In this document: positions 1 to 8,189 of the stretch, in pieces | Position numbering within the stretch: the first letter of the stretch is position 1 | How the letters are laid out: every line of letters begins with the position of its first letter | NCBI RefSeq assembly: GCF_900110815.1 | Contig: NZ_FOIT01000002.1 | Location: 1-39,912 of the forward strand | Source of the DNA: Aliicoccus persicus | GTDB taxonomy: Bacteria; Bacillota; Bacilli; Staphylococcales; Salinicoccaceae | Reading direction: 5' to 3' | DNA: 39,912 nt | Translations under genes and position numbers: made by a program | The notes under the pieces: generated by a model | Told to the model about the DNA's origin: nothing | The model's input: the letters and a program-made list of their open reading frames with translations, nothing else | Databases searched by the model: none

Positions 1-2
1 TA

Positions 3-410
3 TTTACTCGTAAAATTGTGGGTTGGTCTATGGATACACGTATGAAAGATCAGCTCGTTATTGATGCTTTAAATCAGGCTGTTGGCAAGGAACAACCAGC
101 CCCAGGCTTAATTATTCATACGGATCAGGGATCACAATACACAGGTAGTCGATTTCAAACTTTACTACGCCAATATAATTTTAAAGCTAGTATGAGTCGT
201 AAAGGTAATCCTTATGATAATGCATGGATGGAATCCTTTTATAAAACTATAAAAAGAGAGCTTGTTCATGATGCCAACTTCTCATCAATAGAACAAGCTC
301 AATTAGAAATATTTAAATACATCGAAACATACTACAATACTAAAAGACTTCACTCTGCTCTTGGGTTCCTGTCCCCTAAAGAGTTTGAGTCTCTAAATGA
401 TAAGGATTAG
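3..410 (+). CDS. IS3-family transposase OrfB, 3' part (cut by window start)
   Basis: This is the C-terminal part of a DDE (rve-type) integrase domain. The frame is open to the window edge, so the start lies outside; the GTG at 18 is an internal Val, not a start. Visible are the second catalytic Asp in HTDQGSQYTG and the catalytic Glu in the NPYDNAWMESFYKTIKRE stretch, followed by the usual IS3 tail (YYNTKRLHSALGFLSPKEFE). The first catalytic Asp would lie upstream. The protein would cut and rejoin the ends of its element. It is only moderately similar to the transposase at 34805-36327, so it belongs to a different IS3 subgroup. The family call is firm; whether the element is intact cannot be judged. 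Confidence 0.93.
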   Translation, partial: FTRKIVGWSMDTRMKDQLVIDALNQAVGKEQPAPGLIIHTDQGSQYTGSRFQTLLRQYNFKASMSRKGNPYDNAWMESFYKTIKRELVHDANFSSIEQAQLEIFKYIETYYNTKRLHSALGFLSPKEFESLNDKD

Positions 411-524
411 CTAACAAAATTCTCTTAACTTTGTGTCTAGTTTTTCTTGACAATTCCAGTTTTCACTTTTTCAATTGTCTACTTAAGGGGGAGCATATCA
501 CTTTGTGGGTGCACCTTTTCATAT
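411..524. mobile_element. IS right end plus IS-end-like remnant
   Basis: Non-coding DNA after the transposase stop. A TGTC...GACA stretch at about 433-451 is the probable right terminus of the truncated element. Positions 478-518 (cttaag, gggagcatatcac, gtgggtgcacc) match in order the outer end of the IS at 36361-36410 (cttaag, ggtagcacatcac, ggtgggtga), which suggests a leftover end of a second, related IS. Confidence 0.5.
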
Positions 525-713
525 TCACTGATTTTTATTCTTTTCTCTACCATTCATCATAGCCATAATAAATCCAATCAACAGACCCATACCAAGTCCT
601 GTGAACACACCATAAGGAATATTATTCCACAGCAGTACGCCAACAAATACGCCGACTACTGCCCCTAGCACTACGCCTGCCATCAACGTCAAATAATCAA
701 AATTCTTAAACAA
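525..713 (-). CDS. small glycine-zipper membrane protein
   Basis: A 62-aa protein of unknown function. Residues about 8-55 form two hydrophobic helices rich in spaced glycines (GVVLGAVVGVFVGVLL; GLGMGLLIGF), with a charged tail (NGREKNKNQ). Glycine-zipper helices of this kind pack tightly in membranes. The TTG at 713 is chosen as the start because GGAGG lies 7 bases upstream; the nearby GTG at 717 is out of frame. The gene follows the one at 729-935 by 15 bases and has the same architecture, so the two look like a tandem duplication in one operon. No function can be assigned. Confidence 0.7.
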   Translation of the reverse strand: MFKNFDYLTLMAGVVLGAVVGVFVGVLLWNNIPYGVFTGLGMGLLIGFIMAMMNGREKNKNQ

Positions 714-728
714 GCACTTACCTCCACG

Positions 729-935
729 TCACTGCTTTTTATCCTTACTCGCCAAACTATTGAGTACTGATCCTAACCCAAGTCCGATCGCAATACCGAT
801 TGCCATACCTATCCCAATGCCAAGTGCAGTGTTGTCCATTACGAAGAATCCCAAAATTAATCCGATCACTCCACCGAATGCAGGACCTAGTGCTATGCCA
901 ATCGCAAGTTCTCTATTGCCTTCATTATTAGCCAA
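729..935 (-). CDS. small glycine-zipper membrane protein
   Basis: A 68-aa protein with a short polar N-terminus (MANNEGNREL), two glycine-rich transmembrane helices (ALGPAFGGVIGLILGFFV; GIGIGMAIGIAIGLGLG) and a lysine-rich tail (KDKKQ). The start is a TTG at 935, preceded by AAAGGAG. It is the first gene of a two-gene minus-strand operon with the similar 62-aa protein and is divergent from the hydrolase at 1066. The small protein at 34414-34626 has the same plan. Function unknown; not a recognised toxin or transporter family. Confidence 0.72.
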   Translation of the reverse strand: MANNEGNRELAIGIALGPAFGGVIGLILGFFVMDNTALGIGIGMAIGIAIGLGLGSVLNSLASKDKKQ

Positions 936-1065
936 GATCGTTCACTCCTTTAATTTAGTGTAAATGAATACAAACAATCATTCAACGCACACACATATTC
1001 ATCACAAAATAATAGAATTGGAGTGTTACAATTAAATCATATTATATAGAAGGAGTGGTTCACTT

Positions 1066-1590
1066 ATGAAATCTCTACTCATCATTGATGTTCAAAATGG
1101 ATTTCTAAATGGGCAAGACAAATTAGTTGAAGATACTGTAAAACTCGCAAAATTATTTAAGGACAATAATGACTTAGTCATTGCGATGAAGCACATTGAA
1201 GAGAACGAAAATGATCCTATTTATTTTGAATCAGACGGTGCAAACATACCAGATAAAATACTCGAAAACGTCGATGAAGTCATCGAAAAACGCTATCCGA
1301 TTTCTTTTAAAGAAACTAATTTAGACGATGTACTTAAATCGCACAACATTAAAGAGTTATATATCACTGGATTTAATATGGAATTTTGTATTCTATTTAC
1401 TTCCATATCTGCAGCAGACCGTGGATACGAAGTAACTGTTATTGAAGATTTATGTGGCACAGTTAATGGTGAAGATGCATATGAAATGCCTGGTCTTGAT
1501 ATCGTTGATTTTCTCGGTACTGTAATGGATTGGTCAGGTGTGATGGAAAATAAATATCTTGAAGAACTTGAATTCTCAAAGGACCTGTAA
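1066..1590 (+). CDS. isochorismatase-family cysteine hydrolase
   Basis: A 174-aa cytoplasmic protein of the isochorismatase/nicotinamidase fold. The putative triad is Asp8 (IIDVQNGF), Lys75 (EKRYPISF) and Cys108 (TGFNMEFCILFT). The length is usual for the small members, which hydrolyse C-N or C-O bonds of amides or vinyl ethers. The metal-binding histidines of true nicotinamidases are not evident, so the substrate is unknown. The ATG is preceded by AGAAGGAG at good spacing. It appears to be a single-gene unit, divergent from the glycine-zipper pair. Confidence 0.85.
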   Translation: MKSLLIIDVQNGFLNGQDKLVEDTVKLAKLFKDNNDLVIAMKHIEENENDPIYFESDGANIPDKILENVDEVIEKRYPISFKETNLDDVLKSHNIKELYITGFNMEFCILFTSISAADRGYEVTVIEDLCGTVNGEDAYEMPGLDIVDFLGTVMDWSGVMENKYLEELEFSKDL

Positions 1591-1667
1591 TAACCAAGAT
1601 GAAAACGCTACCGTATTTCTGGCAATCGTGGTAAAATCAGCTTACTAATATAATAGGAGAGAATGCC

Positions 1668-2456
1668 ATGAAACGATATTTACTAGCAAGTGTTTTATCG
1701 TTTGGGTTACTCGTTGCAACTAATCAATCCGTGGTGGCACAAGATGATACTGACGAAGACGTTGATGTTGAGGAAGAGGTAGAGGAAGAAGCTGTTGAAG
1801 AAGAGGAAACAGACGAACCTGAGGAAAATAAAGGTACCATCCAAAACCCTTATTTAATCGGTGAACTCGGTGAAATTGAAATGCGTACGAACTACTACCA
1901 TGATCCATTTTCTAGATTTTCAATGAGTCAAGACGGCAGCGAAATGGCTATGGAAGAATCAGAACTAGCCTTGGATGATCAATTTATGGCTGACCTTGCA
2001 GAAATGTTTAGCATGGATTCAGACATGAGATCAATCTACCCGCCTTATTATGATCCGATGACTTATGAGGGTACGGCACACTTGGAATTTACAGAAGTTT
2101 TACGCGGCGATGAAGCATTAGATTATTTAAATGCTCGAAACTTTTATGATTACTCGACTGGTGTTGATGATTTAGAATGGGCGGTATTCAATTTTACATT
2201 TGAATGGGCAGAATCCGATGATCCAAATAGCATCCACCCCTCAAACTATGAATTCACGACATTTGACATTACAGGAGTCAGTATAAATGCGAATGACTAC
2301 TACACATATTTTGATGGTGCATTCGAACAAAATGAAATGTATGTTGGTGGCGTGTTAAATGGTACGTTTGCAAAACTCGTACCTGCAGATGAACCTTTTA
2401 TGATTCGCTTTGGCGACAATTACACAATGCAGCATACGTTTTTTAAATTTGAATAG
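1668..2456 (+). CDS. acidic secreted protein, unknown function
   Basis: A 262-aa protein with a clear Sec signal peptide (MKRYLLASVLSFGLLVATNQ, likely cut after SVVA). A low-complexity acidic linker of about 40 residues (repeated Glu/Asp/Val) follows, then a roughly 190-aa globular part with no Cys and no lipobox. The globular region has many aromatic and acidic residues and no motif that I recognise. The ATG has AGGAGAG upstream, and a strong terminator follows at 2463-2492. It is probably released or loosely wall-bound. The acidity fits a salt-adapted organism. Not recognised as a known enzyme. Confidence 0.8.
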   Translation: MKRYLLASVLSFGLLVATNQSVVAQDDTDEDVDVEEEVEEEAVEEEETDEPEENKGTIQNPYLIGELGEIEMRTNYYHDPFSRFSMSQDGSEMAMEESELALDDQFMADLAEMFSMDSDMRSIYPPYYDPMTYEGTAHLEFTEVLRGDEALDYLNARNFYDYSTGVDDLEWAVFNFTFEWAESDDPNSIHPSNYEFTTFDITGVSINANDYYTYFDGAFEQNEMYVGGVLNGTFAKLVPADEPFMIRFGDNYTMQHTFFKFE

Positions 2457-2462
2457 AACATT

Positions 2463-2492
2463 AAAAACACCGAGAAGAACTCTCGGTGTTTT
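2463..2492. terminator. bidirectional Rho-independent terminator
   Basis: Perfect 11-bp stem (AAACACCGAGA / TCTCGGTGTTT) with a 5-base loop and A/T runs on both sides. It sits between the convergent genes ending at 2456 (+) and 2508 (-) and can serve both. Confidence 0.9.
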
Positions 2493-2507
2493 GTAATTTA
2501 TATTAAT

Positions 2508-3053
2508 CTATTCGCTGACATCGATATTTACAATCGCTCTGTCATGATTACTGTAGTCATACGTATTAATTTCTATTTCTAACAACTCAACATCATCTGG
2601 CACATTATATATAAGTTGCCCTCGTCCGTTTCTGCCTGGGTTAACTTCTGGTATCGAGTTCAAATGTGCATATTCTTCGATAATGTAATTATCACCATAG
2701 AAGCTTAAGTAATATCTTGGTGATTCAGGAATCGTCGATACGTTTGTATATTCAAAATCAATCACTAAGATGTTATCAGCTTCACCGTAATACTCAATGC
2801 TGTGTTCGTCTAATACTTCCTCAACTTCTGTAAAATAAGCATCTGTAAACGTATATTCGAAGACATCAAAAGTAAACGTTTCATTCAACTCATATTCTGC
2901 TGGATTCAGTGTCTCATCATTTGTTAAATCAGGATCAGAATCAATTTCTTCACATTCAAAATCCACACATTCGTCTTCAATAACGACCACATCATCAAAC
3001 ATGTTTGGTGTACTGGCTGCAAGTAACATGAGAAATGCTGTTGTAAATCCCAT
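2508..3053 (-). CDS. exported DUF4352-like paralogue A
   Basis: A 181-aa protein, one of four paralogues in the window (with 3097-3606, 9033-9527 and 9568-10065). The N-terminus is a short hydrophobic stretch (MGFTTAFLMLLAAS) without the usual Lys/Arg, then an acidic linker, then a beta-rich domain: NETFTFDVFEYTFTDAYF, VIDFEYTNVS, YGDNYIIEEY, NPGRNGRGQLIYNVPDDVELLEIEI. This layout resembles DUF4352/Ig-like extracellular domains; that assignment is inference. The ATG start is forced, because an in-frame stop lies five codons upstream, and AGGGG precedes it. It is second in an operon after 3097-3606. Confidence 0.78.
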   Translation of the reverse strand: MGFTTAFLMLLAASTPNMFDDVVVIEDECVDFECEEIDSDPDLTNDETLNPAEYELNETFTFDVFEYTFTDAYFTEVEEVLDEHSIEYYGEADNILVIDFEYTNVSTIPESPRYYLSFYGDNYIIEEYAHLNSIPEVNPGRNGRGQLIYNVPDDVELLEIEINTYDYSNHDRAIVNIDVSE

Positions 3054-3096
3054 AGCTTCATCCCCTTAATTATAGTTTAATCAGTAATCTAAAACT

Positions 3097-3606
3097 CTAT
3101 TCATCAACAACGATTCTTACAATTGATCGATCTATACCACCGTAGTTGGGGTCTCCCACTTCAACTTCTAATGTTTCAACACCGTCTGGCACTTCGTATA
3201 CAAGTTGTCCTTGTCTGCTTTGTCCAGGGTCAGCTGTAGGAATCGTATGCATGTTTCGATACTCTTCAATTTGAAAATTATCAGCATAAAAGTGTATATA
3301 ATAACTAGGATTTTCTGGGTAAGTCATTTGATTCGTATATTCAAAATCTATATACAATAAGTTCTCAGGTTCTCCATATAAGTCAATGGTGTATTCTTCT
3401 AATTCTTCATTCACATCAACATAGTAAGCATTCGTAAAGATAAATTCAAATCCATCATAAGTCACAGTCTCGTTCATTTCGCGTTCTTGTAACTGAAATG
3501 TTGAGTCTGATGTTGTATCAGAATCGGTTGAAATAATGACCGGATCAACAATGATTTTTGACACAGTGTACATAAGCAATATAAATATCGTAGGTGTGAC
3601 TCCCAT
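3097..3606 (-). CDS. exported DUF4352-like paralogue B
   Basis: A 169-aa member of the four-gene family. It has a short hydrophobic N-terminus (MGVTPTIFILLMYTVSKIIV), a Ser/Thr/Asp linker, then the shared domain (NETVTYDGFEFIFTNAYYVD, YIDFEYTN, YADNFQIEEY, DPGQSRQGQLVYEVPDGVETLEVEV). It is the first gene of the B-A operon. Its leader (aggggatgaaattATGGGAGTCA) is nearly identical to that of paralogue C. A 21-bp element upstream at 3639-3659 recurs before paralogue D. Probably membrane-anchored or exported; no enzymatic motif seen. Confidence 0.78.
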   Translation of the reverse strand: MGVTPTIFILLMYTVSKIIVDPVIISTDSDTTSDSTFQLQEREMNETVTYDGFEFIFTNAYYVDVNEELEEYTIDLYGEPENLLYIDFEYTNQMTYPENPSYYIHFYADNFQIEEYRNMHTIPTADPGQSRQGQLVYEVPDGVETLEVEVGDPNYGGIDRSIVRIVVDE

Positions 3607-3638
3607 AATTTCATCCCCTTTAGAAAAATTATACCCAT

Positions 3639-3659
3639 TTTAATTGTATAATTACTACA
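3639..3659 (-). promoter_or_regulatory. conserved element upstream of paralogue operon B-A
   Basis: On the plus strand TTTAATTgTATAATTAcTACA. It matches 10098-10118 at 19 of 21 positions, in the equivalent place upstream of the other paralogue operon. It contains a TAATTrTAyAATTA near-palindrome. The binding protein is unknown. A TATAAT at 3632-3627 (minus strand) is a possible -10. Confidence 0.5.
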
Positions 3660-3720
3660 ATCTATGTAAATGTGTAGGGTTTTTCATATAAGATGTAATA
3701 CTATTCTTTTAAATCATACA

Positions 3721-3759
3721 TTTACAAATCGTTTAGAAGACCTTAACTCAATATTTACA
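3721..3759 (+). promoter_or_regulatory. PhoP-box array (four direct repeats, 11-bp period)
   Basis: TTTACA at 3721, TTTAGA at 3732, TTAACT at 3743 and TTTACA at 3754 are spaced exactly 11 bp apart. This is the known arrangement of Bacillus PhoP sites (TTAACA-like hexamers with about 5-bp gaps). The last hexamer can double as the -35, with a TATATG-like -10 at about 3776. The array sits directly ahead of the secreted phosphatase, which implies induction by phosphate starvation. Confidence 0.7.
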
Positions 3760-3810
3760 TGTGATAACTAGAATATATATGTACAAAAAATATTCTAAAG
3801 GGAGCATACC

Positions 3811-5715
3811 ATGAAATCTTTAAAGAAATTGGCATTAGCATCAGTACTCGGTTCAGTTGTTCTTGCAGGTGTTTCAACAAGTGCTTTAGCTCAAGGTGAA
3901 GTGACTGAAGAAACACTAAACGCAAATTACGAGCGTGCAAACAATCCTGCTTATTCTGAAGAGGCAATCACAGAGAATGACGGTTTTGAATTTGATGAAG
4001 ACCATAATATCATTGCTGTAACAATCGGTGGAGAAACTGCTGAAGTTACTCAAGAAAATCCAGCTGTTGAAGACGCTTGGTTCAATAATACGCCGAACAG
4101 AATTACAACCAATTTAACGGCTGATCCTTCTACGTCTATGCATTTCCAATGGCATACGACAGAAGCCGATGAAGATGCAGTTCTATATGTTTGGGAAGAT
4201 GGTTCATCTATTGAAGAAGCAGTAGAATTTACACCTGAAATTTTAGAAATTGAGGATGCCTTCCATATCCAAACGATTGACAGTGGAAACTTTGTCTATG
4301 CAATCATGTGGGATGAAGAAGAAGACGAAGCAATGACAGATGACGATGAGCCATTCATTGCTGTTGATAACCCTGATGATGTTTTAGGATACTACACAGA
4401 TGAAGTCTTCACTGAAGACAACCTTTTATGGTTAGATAAAGGTTACGATAACTATTCACTTGCACTCCCTTACCCTGCTTTTACAGAAACAGCTTATAAA
4501 GCAACGGCTGAAGACTTAACACCAAATACTGTGTATCATTACGCTGTTGGTAATGTTGATGGTGAACTTTCAGAAGAAGCAACATTTACTACAGCTGCTG
4601 AAGACAGTGAAGATTTCACATTCATTCATTACACAGATACACAAAATGCATTCTCATCTGAACATCAACGTTCTGAAGCAGAATACTCAAGATCTACGGT
4701 TCAATCGATGTTAGATAATGAAGACGCACAAGAAGCGAAATTCGCATTGCTTTCTGGAGATATTGTCAATGATGACTGGAACGACACAGAGTGGGATTTA
4801 ACTTTAGATGCATTACTTCCACTTAACAATGCAATGCCACATTTATTTGTAACAGGTAACCATGACAATGAAAACTTCATTGACCATATCAATACTGACA
4901 ATGATGTTGAAGGCATGACTTCAGGTGTTGCATATACATCAAGATATAACGGTGCACAATTCATCGTGTTGAACACAGAGCAAGATAATGAATCAGATGA
5001 AGAATTTGCACCAGCTATTTTAGAGAATCAATTAGAATGGTTTGAAGCGCAGCTTCAAGCAGCACAAGAAGCACGTGAAAATGGAGAAATCGACTGGGTA
5101 TTCGTCACTTACCATAGACCATTATTCTCTTCTTCTTACCACTCATTAGAAGATGAAAATGTACAATTAGTTCGTGATGACTTAATGGCATTACTTGATG
5201 AATATGATGTAGATATGGTCTTCAATGGTCACGATCATAACTTAACTGTAACGAACGCTTTAGTTCATAATCCAGACGCTTTTGGTAATGCTGAAGTTGG
5301 AACACAAGGTGAAACAGACGGAGAGACTACAACATTTGCAAGCCCAGAAGGTACAGTGTTCTTTATCCCGAATACAGCGGGTACAAAAACATATGATGCA
5401 ATCTACAAAAACCAAGACTTCGAATGGATTCTTGAAGAAGAAGATATCAATGAAACGTACGAAGAGTTGTTTGACTATGAATTTACAGAAGATGACGTTA
5501 CGAGCTACAGAGAGTTGCTATCAACTGAAGAGCAACCATTCCGCTCATCATTCTATTCAGACGGTCACTCGAATGCGCGTGAATCAAACATGCAGCACTA
5601 CGGTGTAATCGATGTTACTGCTGACGCTGTAACATATAAGTTATACCAAGTTGTTGGTGAAGATTTAGAAAATCGTGAAACGACACTTCTTCACACGTAT
5701 GAAATAAATAAATAA
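3811..5715 (+). CDS. secreted metallophosphoesterase with PAP-like N-terminal domain
   Basis: A 634-aa extracellular phosphatase or phosphodiesterase. It has a signal peptide (residues 1-28, ending ALAQ), an acidic N-terminal region, and a fibronectin/purple-acid-phosphatase-like domain at about 90-265 (TTNLTADPSTSMHFQW; TPNTVYHYAVGN). A calcineurin-like catalytic domain follows at about 270-500, with YTDTQ, LLSGDIVND, VTGNHDNE, TYHRPLF and FNGHDHN. In the first motif Gln replaces the common His (DxH to DTQ), as in several PAP-related bacterial enzymes. There is no wall anchor. The ATG has AAAGGGAG upstream. The PhoP-box array and the terminator at 5735-5780 make it a single-gene Pho-type unit. 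Confidence 0.9.
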   Translation: MKSLKKLALASVLGSVVLAGVSTSALAQGEVTEETLNANYERANNPAYSEEAITENDGFEFDEDHNIIAVTIGGETAEVTQENPAVEDAWFNNTPNRITTNLTADPSTSMHFQWHTTEADEDAVLYVWEDGSSIEEAVEFTPEILEIEDAFHIQTIDSGNFVYAIMWDEEEDEAMTDDDEPFIAVDNPDDVLGYYTDEVFTEDNLLWLDKGYDNYSLALPYPAFTETAYKATAEDLTPNTVYHYAVGNVDGELSEEATFTTAAEDSEDFTFIHYTDTQNAFSSEHQRSEAEYSRSTVQSMLDNEDAQEAKFALLSGDIVNDDWNDTEWDLTLDALLPLNNAMPHLFVTGNHDNENFIDHINTDNDVEGMTSGVAYTSRYNGAQFIVLNTEQDNESDEEFAPAILENQLEWFEAQLQAAQEARENGEIDWVFVTYHRPLFSSSYHSLEDENVQLVRDDLMALLDEYDVDMVFNGHDHNLTVTNALVHNPDAFGNAEVGTQGETDGETTTFASPEGTVFFIPNTAGTKTYDAIYKNQDFEWILEEEDINETYEELFDYEFTEDDVTSYRELLSTEEQPFRSSFYSDGHSNARESNMQHYGVIDVTADAVTYKLYQVVGEDLENRETTLLHTYEINK

Positions 5716-5734
5716 GATAAACCCCAAAATTTTT

Positions 5735-5780
5735 AAACAAGCACTGGCAGATGGATAACATTTACCAGTGCTTGTTTTTT
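5735..5780 (+). terminator. Rho-independent terminator
   Basis: 12-bp stem (AACAAGCACTGG / CCAGTGCTTGTT) with a 17-base loop, followed by a T-run. It ends the phosphatase transcript. Confidence 0.9.
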
Positions 5781-5800
5781 ATGTCAATAATTAAAATGGC

Positions 5801-5846
5801 TTTACAAGATTAATCATATATTGTATGGTTGTACACACAAGTAACC
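5801..5846 (+). promoter_or_regulatory. promoter and possible operator of the GntR-ABC operon
   Basis: TTTACA (5801-5806), 17 bases, TATGGT (5824-5829). The segment GGTTGTACAC...AAGTAACC overlaps and follows the -10, where YtrA-type regulators usually bind. Autorepression is inferred from the family. Confidence 0.55.
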
Positions 5847-5901
5847 AACCTAACATGTGATTAATCATGATCCAGGTTTAAGAAAGGGGGACGCTGTATT
5901 C

Positions 5902-6270
5902 GTGCGTCCAATATTAGACGAATCACAACCGATATTTCAACAAATTGCACAGATAATTAGTAACGACATCGTAGAAGGTCATTTGAAAGAAGGAGAAAAA
6001 GCACCATCCGAAAATGAATTATCACGGTTTTACAATATAAATCGTGCCACGGTACGTAAAGGACTTGAATCCTTGGTTGATGAGGGAATCATCTACAAAC
6101 AGAGAGGAATTGGAATGTTCGTAAGAGAAGGCGCAAGAGAAAAATTGGTAAAGGAAAGGCAAAAACAATATCGGAATGAGTACATCATGCCTTTACTGGA
6201 AGAAGCAAAACGTTTGGAAATGAGCATTGATACAGTAGTCGAGATGATTAAAGAGGAGGAGAAAAAATGA
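5902..6270 (+). CDS. GntR-family regulator, YtrA subfamily
   Basis: A transcription factor of about 122 aa with an N-terminal winged helix (PIFQQIAQIISNDIVEGHLKEGEKAPSENELSRFYNINRATVRKGLESL) and a short C-terminal dimerisation helix. This is the YtrA layout, without a large ligand-binding domain. The GTG at 5902 is preferred over an ATG at 5857, because AAGAAAGGGGG ends 11 bases before it and the protein then starts just ahead of the DNA-binding domain (VRPILDES). It overlaps the ABC gene by ATGA. Such regulators repress their own ABC operon and respond to envelope stress in relatives; that is family knowledge. Confidence 0.88.
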   Translation: MRPILDESQPIFQQIAQIISNDIVEGHLKEGEKAPSENELSRFYNINRATVRKGLESLVDEGIIYKQRGIGMFVREGAREKLVKERQKQYRNEYIMPLLEEAKRLEMSIDTVVEMIKEEEKK

Positions 6271-7142
6271 TACATGTTGATAACATCACTTTTAGTTACG
6301 ATAAAGAAACTGTACTAGACGAACTTTCCTTCACAGAGTTAGAACCTGTAATCACAGGGCTTTGGGGAAGGAATGGTAGCGGTAAAACGACATTGATGAA
6401 ACTGCTCGCTGGATACGAAGAACCGGAACACGGAAAGATTGAAATACAGGGGAAACGTCCATATAACAATGCCGAAGCTGTTCAGAATGTTTGTTATATG
6501 CAGGAGGAACATCCATTCAGTTCAATCTGGAATGTACATGATGCCTTGCGATTTGGAAAATACTTTAATCCAAATTGGGATCAAGAAATGTCGGAGCGAC
6601 TTTTAAAAACTTTTCGTCTAGATAGAAAGAAAAAAATAACGAAACTTTCAACAGGGATGAAATCTGCACTTCAATTTATCATTGGTATTTGCAGTAACGC
6701 AGAGATCACCATCTTAGATGAACCGGTTAATGGATTGGATGCAGGAATGAGAAAGAAAATGTATAAAGTGTTGCGGGAAAGCCATGAAGAAAACCCACGA
6801 TTAATATTACTCACCAGTCATCATATCGGAGAAATTCAAAGCATTTTTGAAAAAATCATCGTGATAAAAGATGGAAACATAGTGTTCCATGAACTGATGG
6901 ATGAAACACGGGAGAAAGGCATCTGGTTATCCGGAAACAAAGATAAACTGGAAGAAAAAATCTCCGCAGAGAAGATATTGGAGCATGAAACAATGGGTTC
7001 AACAATGAAGGTCATGTTAGATGCGCATTACTCAAAAGAATGGAAAGAATTCGCTCATTCAAATGGTCTATCAATTGAAAAGGCGGAACTCCAGGATTAT
7101 CTATTGAATATGACAGAAGAAGAGGAGGAGATGTCCATATGA
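6267..7142 (+). CDS. ABC transporter ATP-binding protein (YtrB-like)
   Basis: A 291-aa nucleotide-binding subunit. Walker A is GRNGSGKTT (34-42), the signature is LSTGM (127-131), Walker B is ITILDEP (147-153), and the switch His is in LTSHH (about 185). A C-terminal extension of about 80 aa after the ATPase core is typical of YtrB-type exporters. It overlaps the regulator upstream and the permease downstream by four bases each, so the three are translationally coupled. The substrate is unknown; the GntR/YtrA pairing suggests a cell-envelope function. Confidence 0.9.
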   Translation: MIHVDNITFSYDKETVLDELSFTELEPVITGLWGRNGSGKTTLMKLLAGYEEPEHGKIEIQGKRPYNNAEAVQNVCYMQEEHPFSSIWNVHDALRFGKYFNPNWDQEMSERLLKTFRLDRKKKITKLSTGMKSALQFIIGICSNAEITILDEPVNGLDAGMRKKMYKVLRESHEENPRLILLTSHHIGEIQSIFEKIIVIKDGNIVFHELMDETREKGIWLSGNKDKLEEKISAEKILEHETMGSTMKVMLDAHYSKEWKEFAHSNGLSIEKAELQDYLLNMTEEEEEMSI

Positions 7143-7855
7143 ATTCTATGAAAGGTACAATCCGGTTAGTATACGAAGATGCACTTTGGTTTTTAGGGAA
7201 GTTCCTGTTTCTTTATATAACGATCCCTTTGATGATCGGTTGGATTCTAATCGAACTTATTTTTGGAATTCCCGATGATGCCACTGTAGCTATTTCTGTA
7301 CCTGCGTATCTTTTCATTTCTATGTTTGCTGTAATGGGGTTCCGGTCTCTTATTTCAGTCGCTGTTGCATTTGGAGGAACGAGAATCCAACTGCTCAAAG
7401 TCTTTTATGGAATGGGACTTGTAGCAGTATTTATGAGCATCTTGCTCTTAAATATACTCCAATATATTTTAATCGCAACGACTGTTAACAACCGTTTTAA
7501 CATTATGCATCCAGCAACGTTTACTGTAGAGGATTACAATTTTTTCTCTTATCTATGGATCGATTTGATGATTGCCTTGTTCTTATTTGGGATTTCATTT
7601 CTGATTTATTGCATTTCCTATCGCTTAGGTATGAAATGGAGTCTCGTCATAGTTACCATGTTAATTCTTAGTGGGATGTTTCTCTATTATGGTGGCGTAA
7701 TCGACTTGAGCAGTTTTGAATGGATTTGGAATAATAGTTTAGAACCGTTCATGTATATAACATTAGTTGGATTACTCGGTCTTGTTAGCCTCTTTGTGAC
7801 GTATCCTCTGATGCGAAATGCACCACTCAATAAATCTATATTTAACGCGAGGTAA
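7139..7855 (+). CDS. ABC-2-like membrane protein, permease partner
   Basis: A 238-aa polytopic protein with about six hydrophobic segments and no soluble domain. It is the third gene of the GntR-ABC operon. The ATG at 7139 overlaps the ATPase stop and has GAGGAGGAG upstream. The size and position fit the membrane half of a YtrB-type transporter; the sequence itself carries no diagnostic motif. A terminator follows at 7894-7935. Confidence 0.8.
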   Translation: MNSMKGTIRLVYEDALWFLGKFLFLYITIPLMIGWILIELIFGIPDDATVAISVPAYLFISMFAVMGFRSLISVAVAFGGTRIQLLKVFYGMGLVAVFMSILLLNILQYILIATTVNNRFNIMHPATFTVEDYNFFSYLWIDLMIALFLFGISFLIYCISYRLGMKWSLVIVTMLILSGMFLYYGGVIDLSSFEWIWNNSLEPFMYITLVGLLGLVSLFVTYPLMRNAPLNKSIFNAR

Positions 7856-7893
7856 TAAGAGAACAAGATTACTTTAATAAGACTCATTGCCAG

Positions 7894-7935
7894 AAATCCT
7901 GAGAATTGAATGATTCGATTCTCAGGATTTTTGTT
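7894..7935 (+). terminator. Rho-independent terminator
   Basis: AAATCCTGAGAAT pairs with ATTCTCAGGATTT across an 11-base loop, followed by TTTTTG. It ends the GntR-ABC operon. Confidence 0.9.
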
Positions 7936-8021
7936 TTATTTCACTGTAAGCTAGCCATTCAATAAAGTGATTCATGTATACTAGACTTGAATATCACTAT
8001 CTATCAAAGGGGCAATTCATC

Positions 8022-8189
8022 ATGCGATGTGGGACAGAGTGTTTTATCGTTACAATAGAACAAGATGATGCGCATATCACGAAAGAGTTGAGCGCTCGTT
8101 CTCAAATCGATGCTAGGAAGATTGTAAAAAAGCATTATGGTGATGGTGTGAACATAAAATCAGTCAGAAGGAAACAAACACATGGTTAA
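8022..8189 (+). CDS. 55-aa hypothetical protein upstream of PAP2
   Basis: A small, soluble, basic-tailed protein (MRCGTECFIVTIEQDD...SVRRKQTHG). The ATG at 8022 is chosen over 7974 because AAAGGGG lies 9 bases before it. The end overlaps the start of the PAP2 gene (8182) by 8 bases, so the two are probably co-translated. It contains two Cys (C3, C7) and an ITKELSARSQIDARKIVKKHYG stretch likely to be helical. No family recognised. Moderately likely to be real, based on the ribosome binding site and the overlap. Confidence 0.6.
   Translation: MRCGTECFIVTIEQDDAHITKELSARSQIDARKIVKKHYGDGVNIKSVRRKQTHG

Noticed and set aside
1600-1613. cre-like sequence TGAAAACGCTACCG before the acidic secreted protein
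   Set aside because: One mismatch at a fixed position and no catabolic gene nearby; too weak to report.
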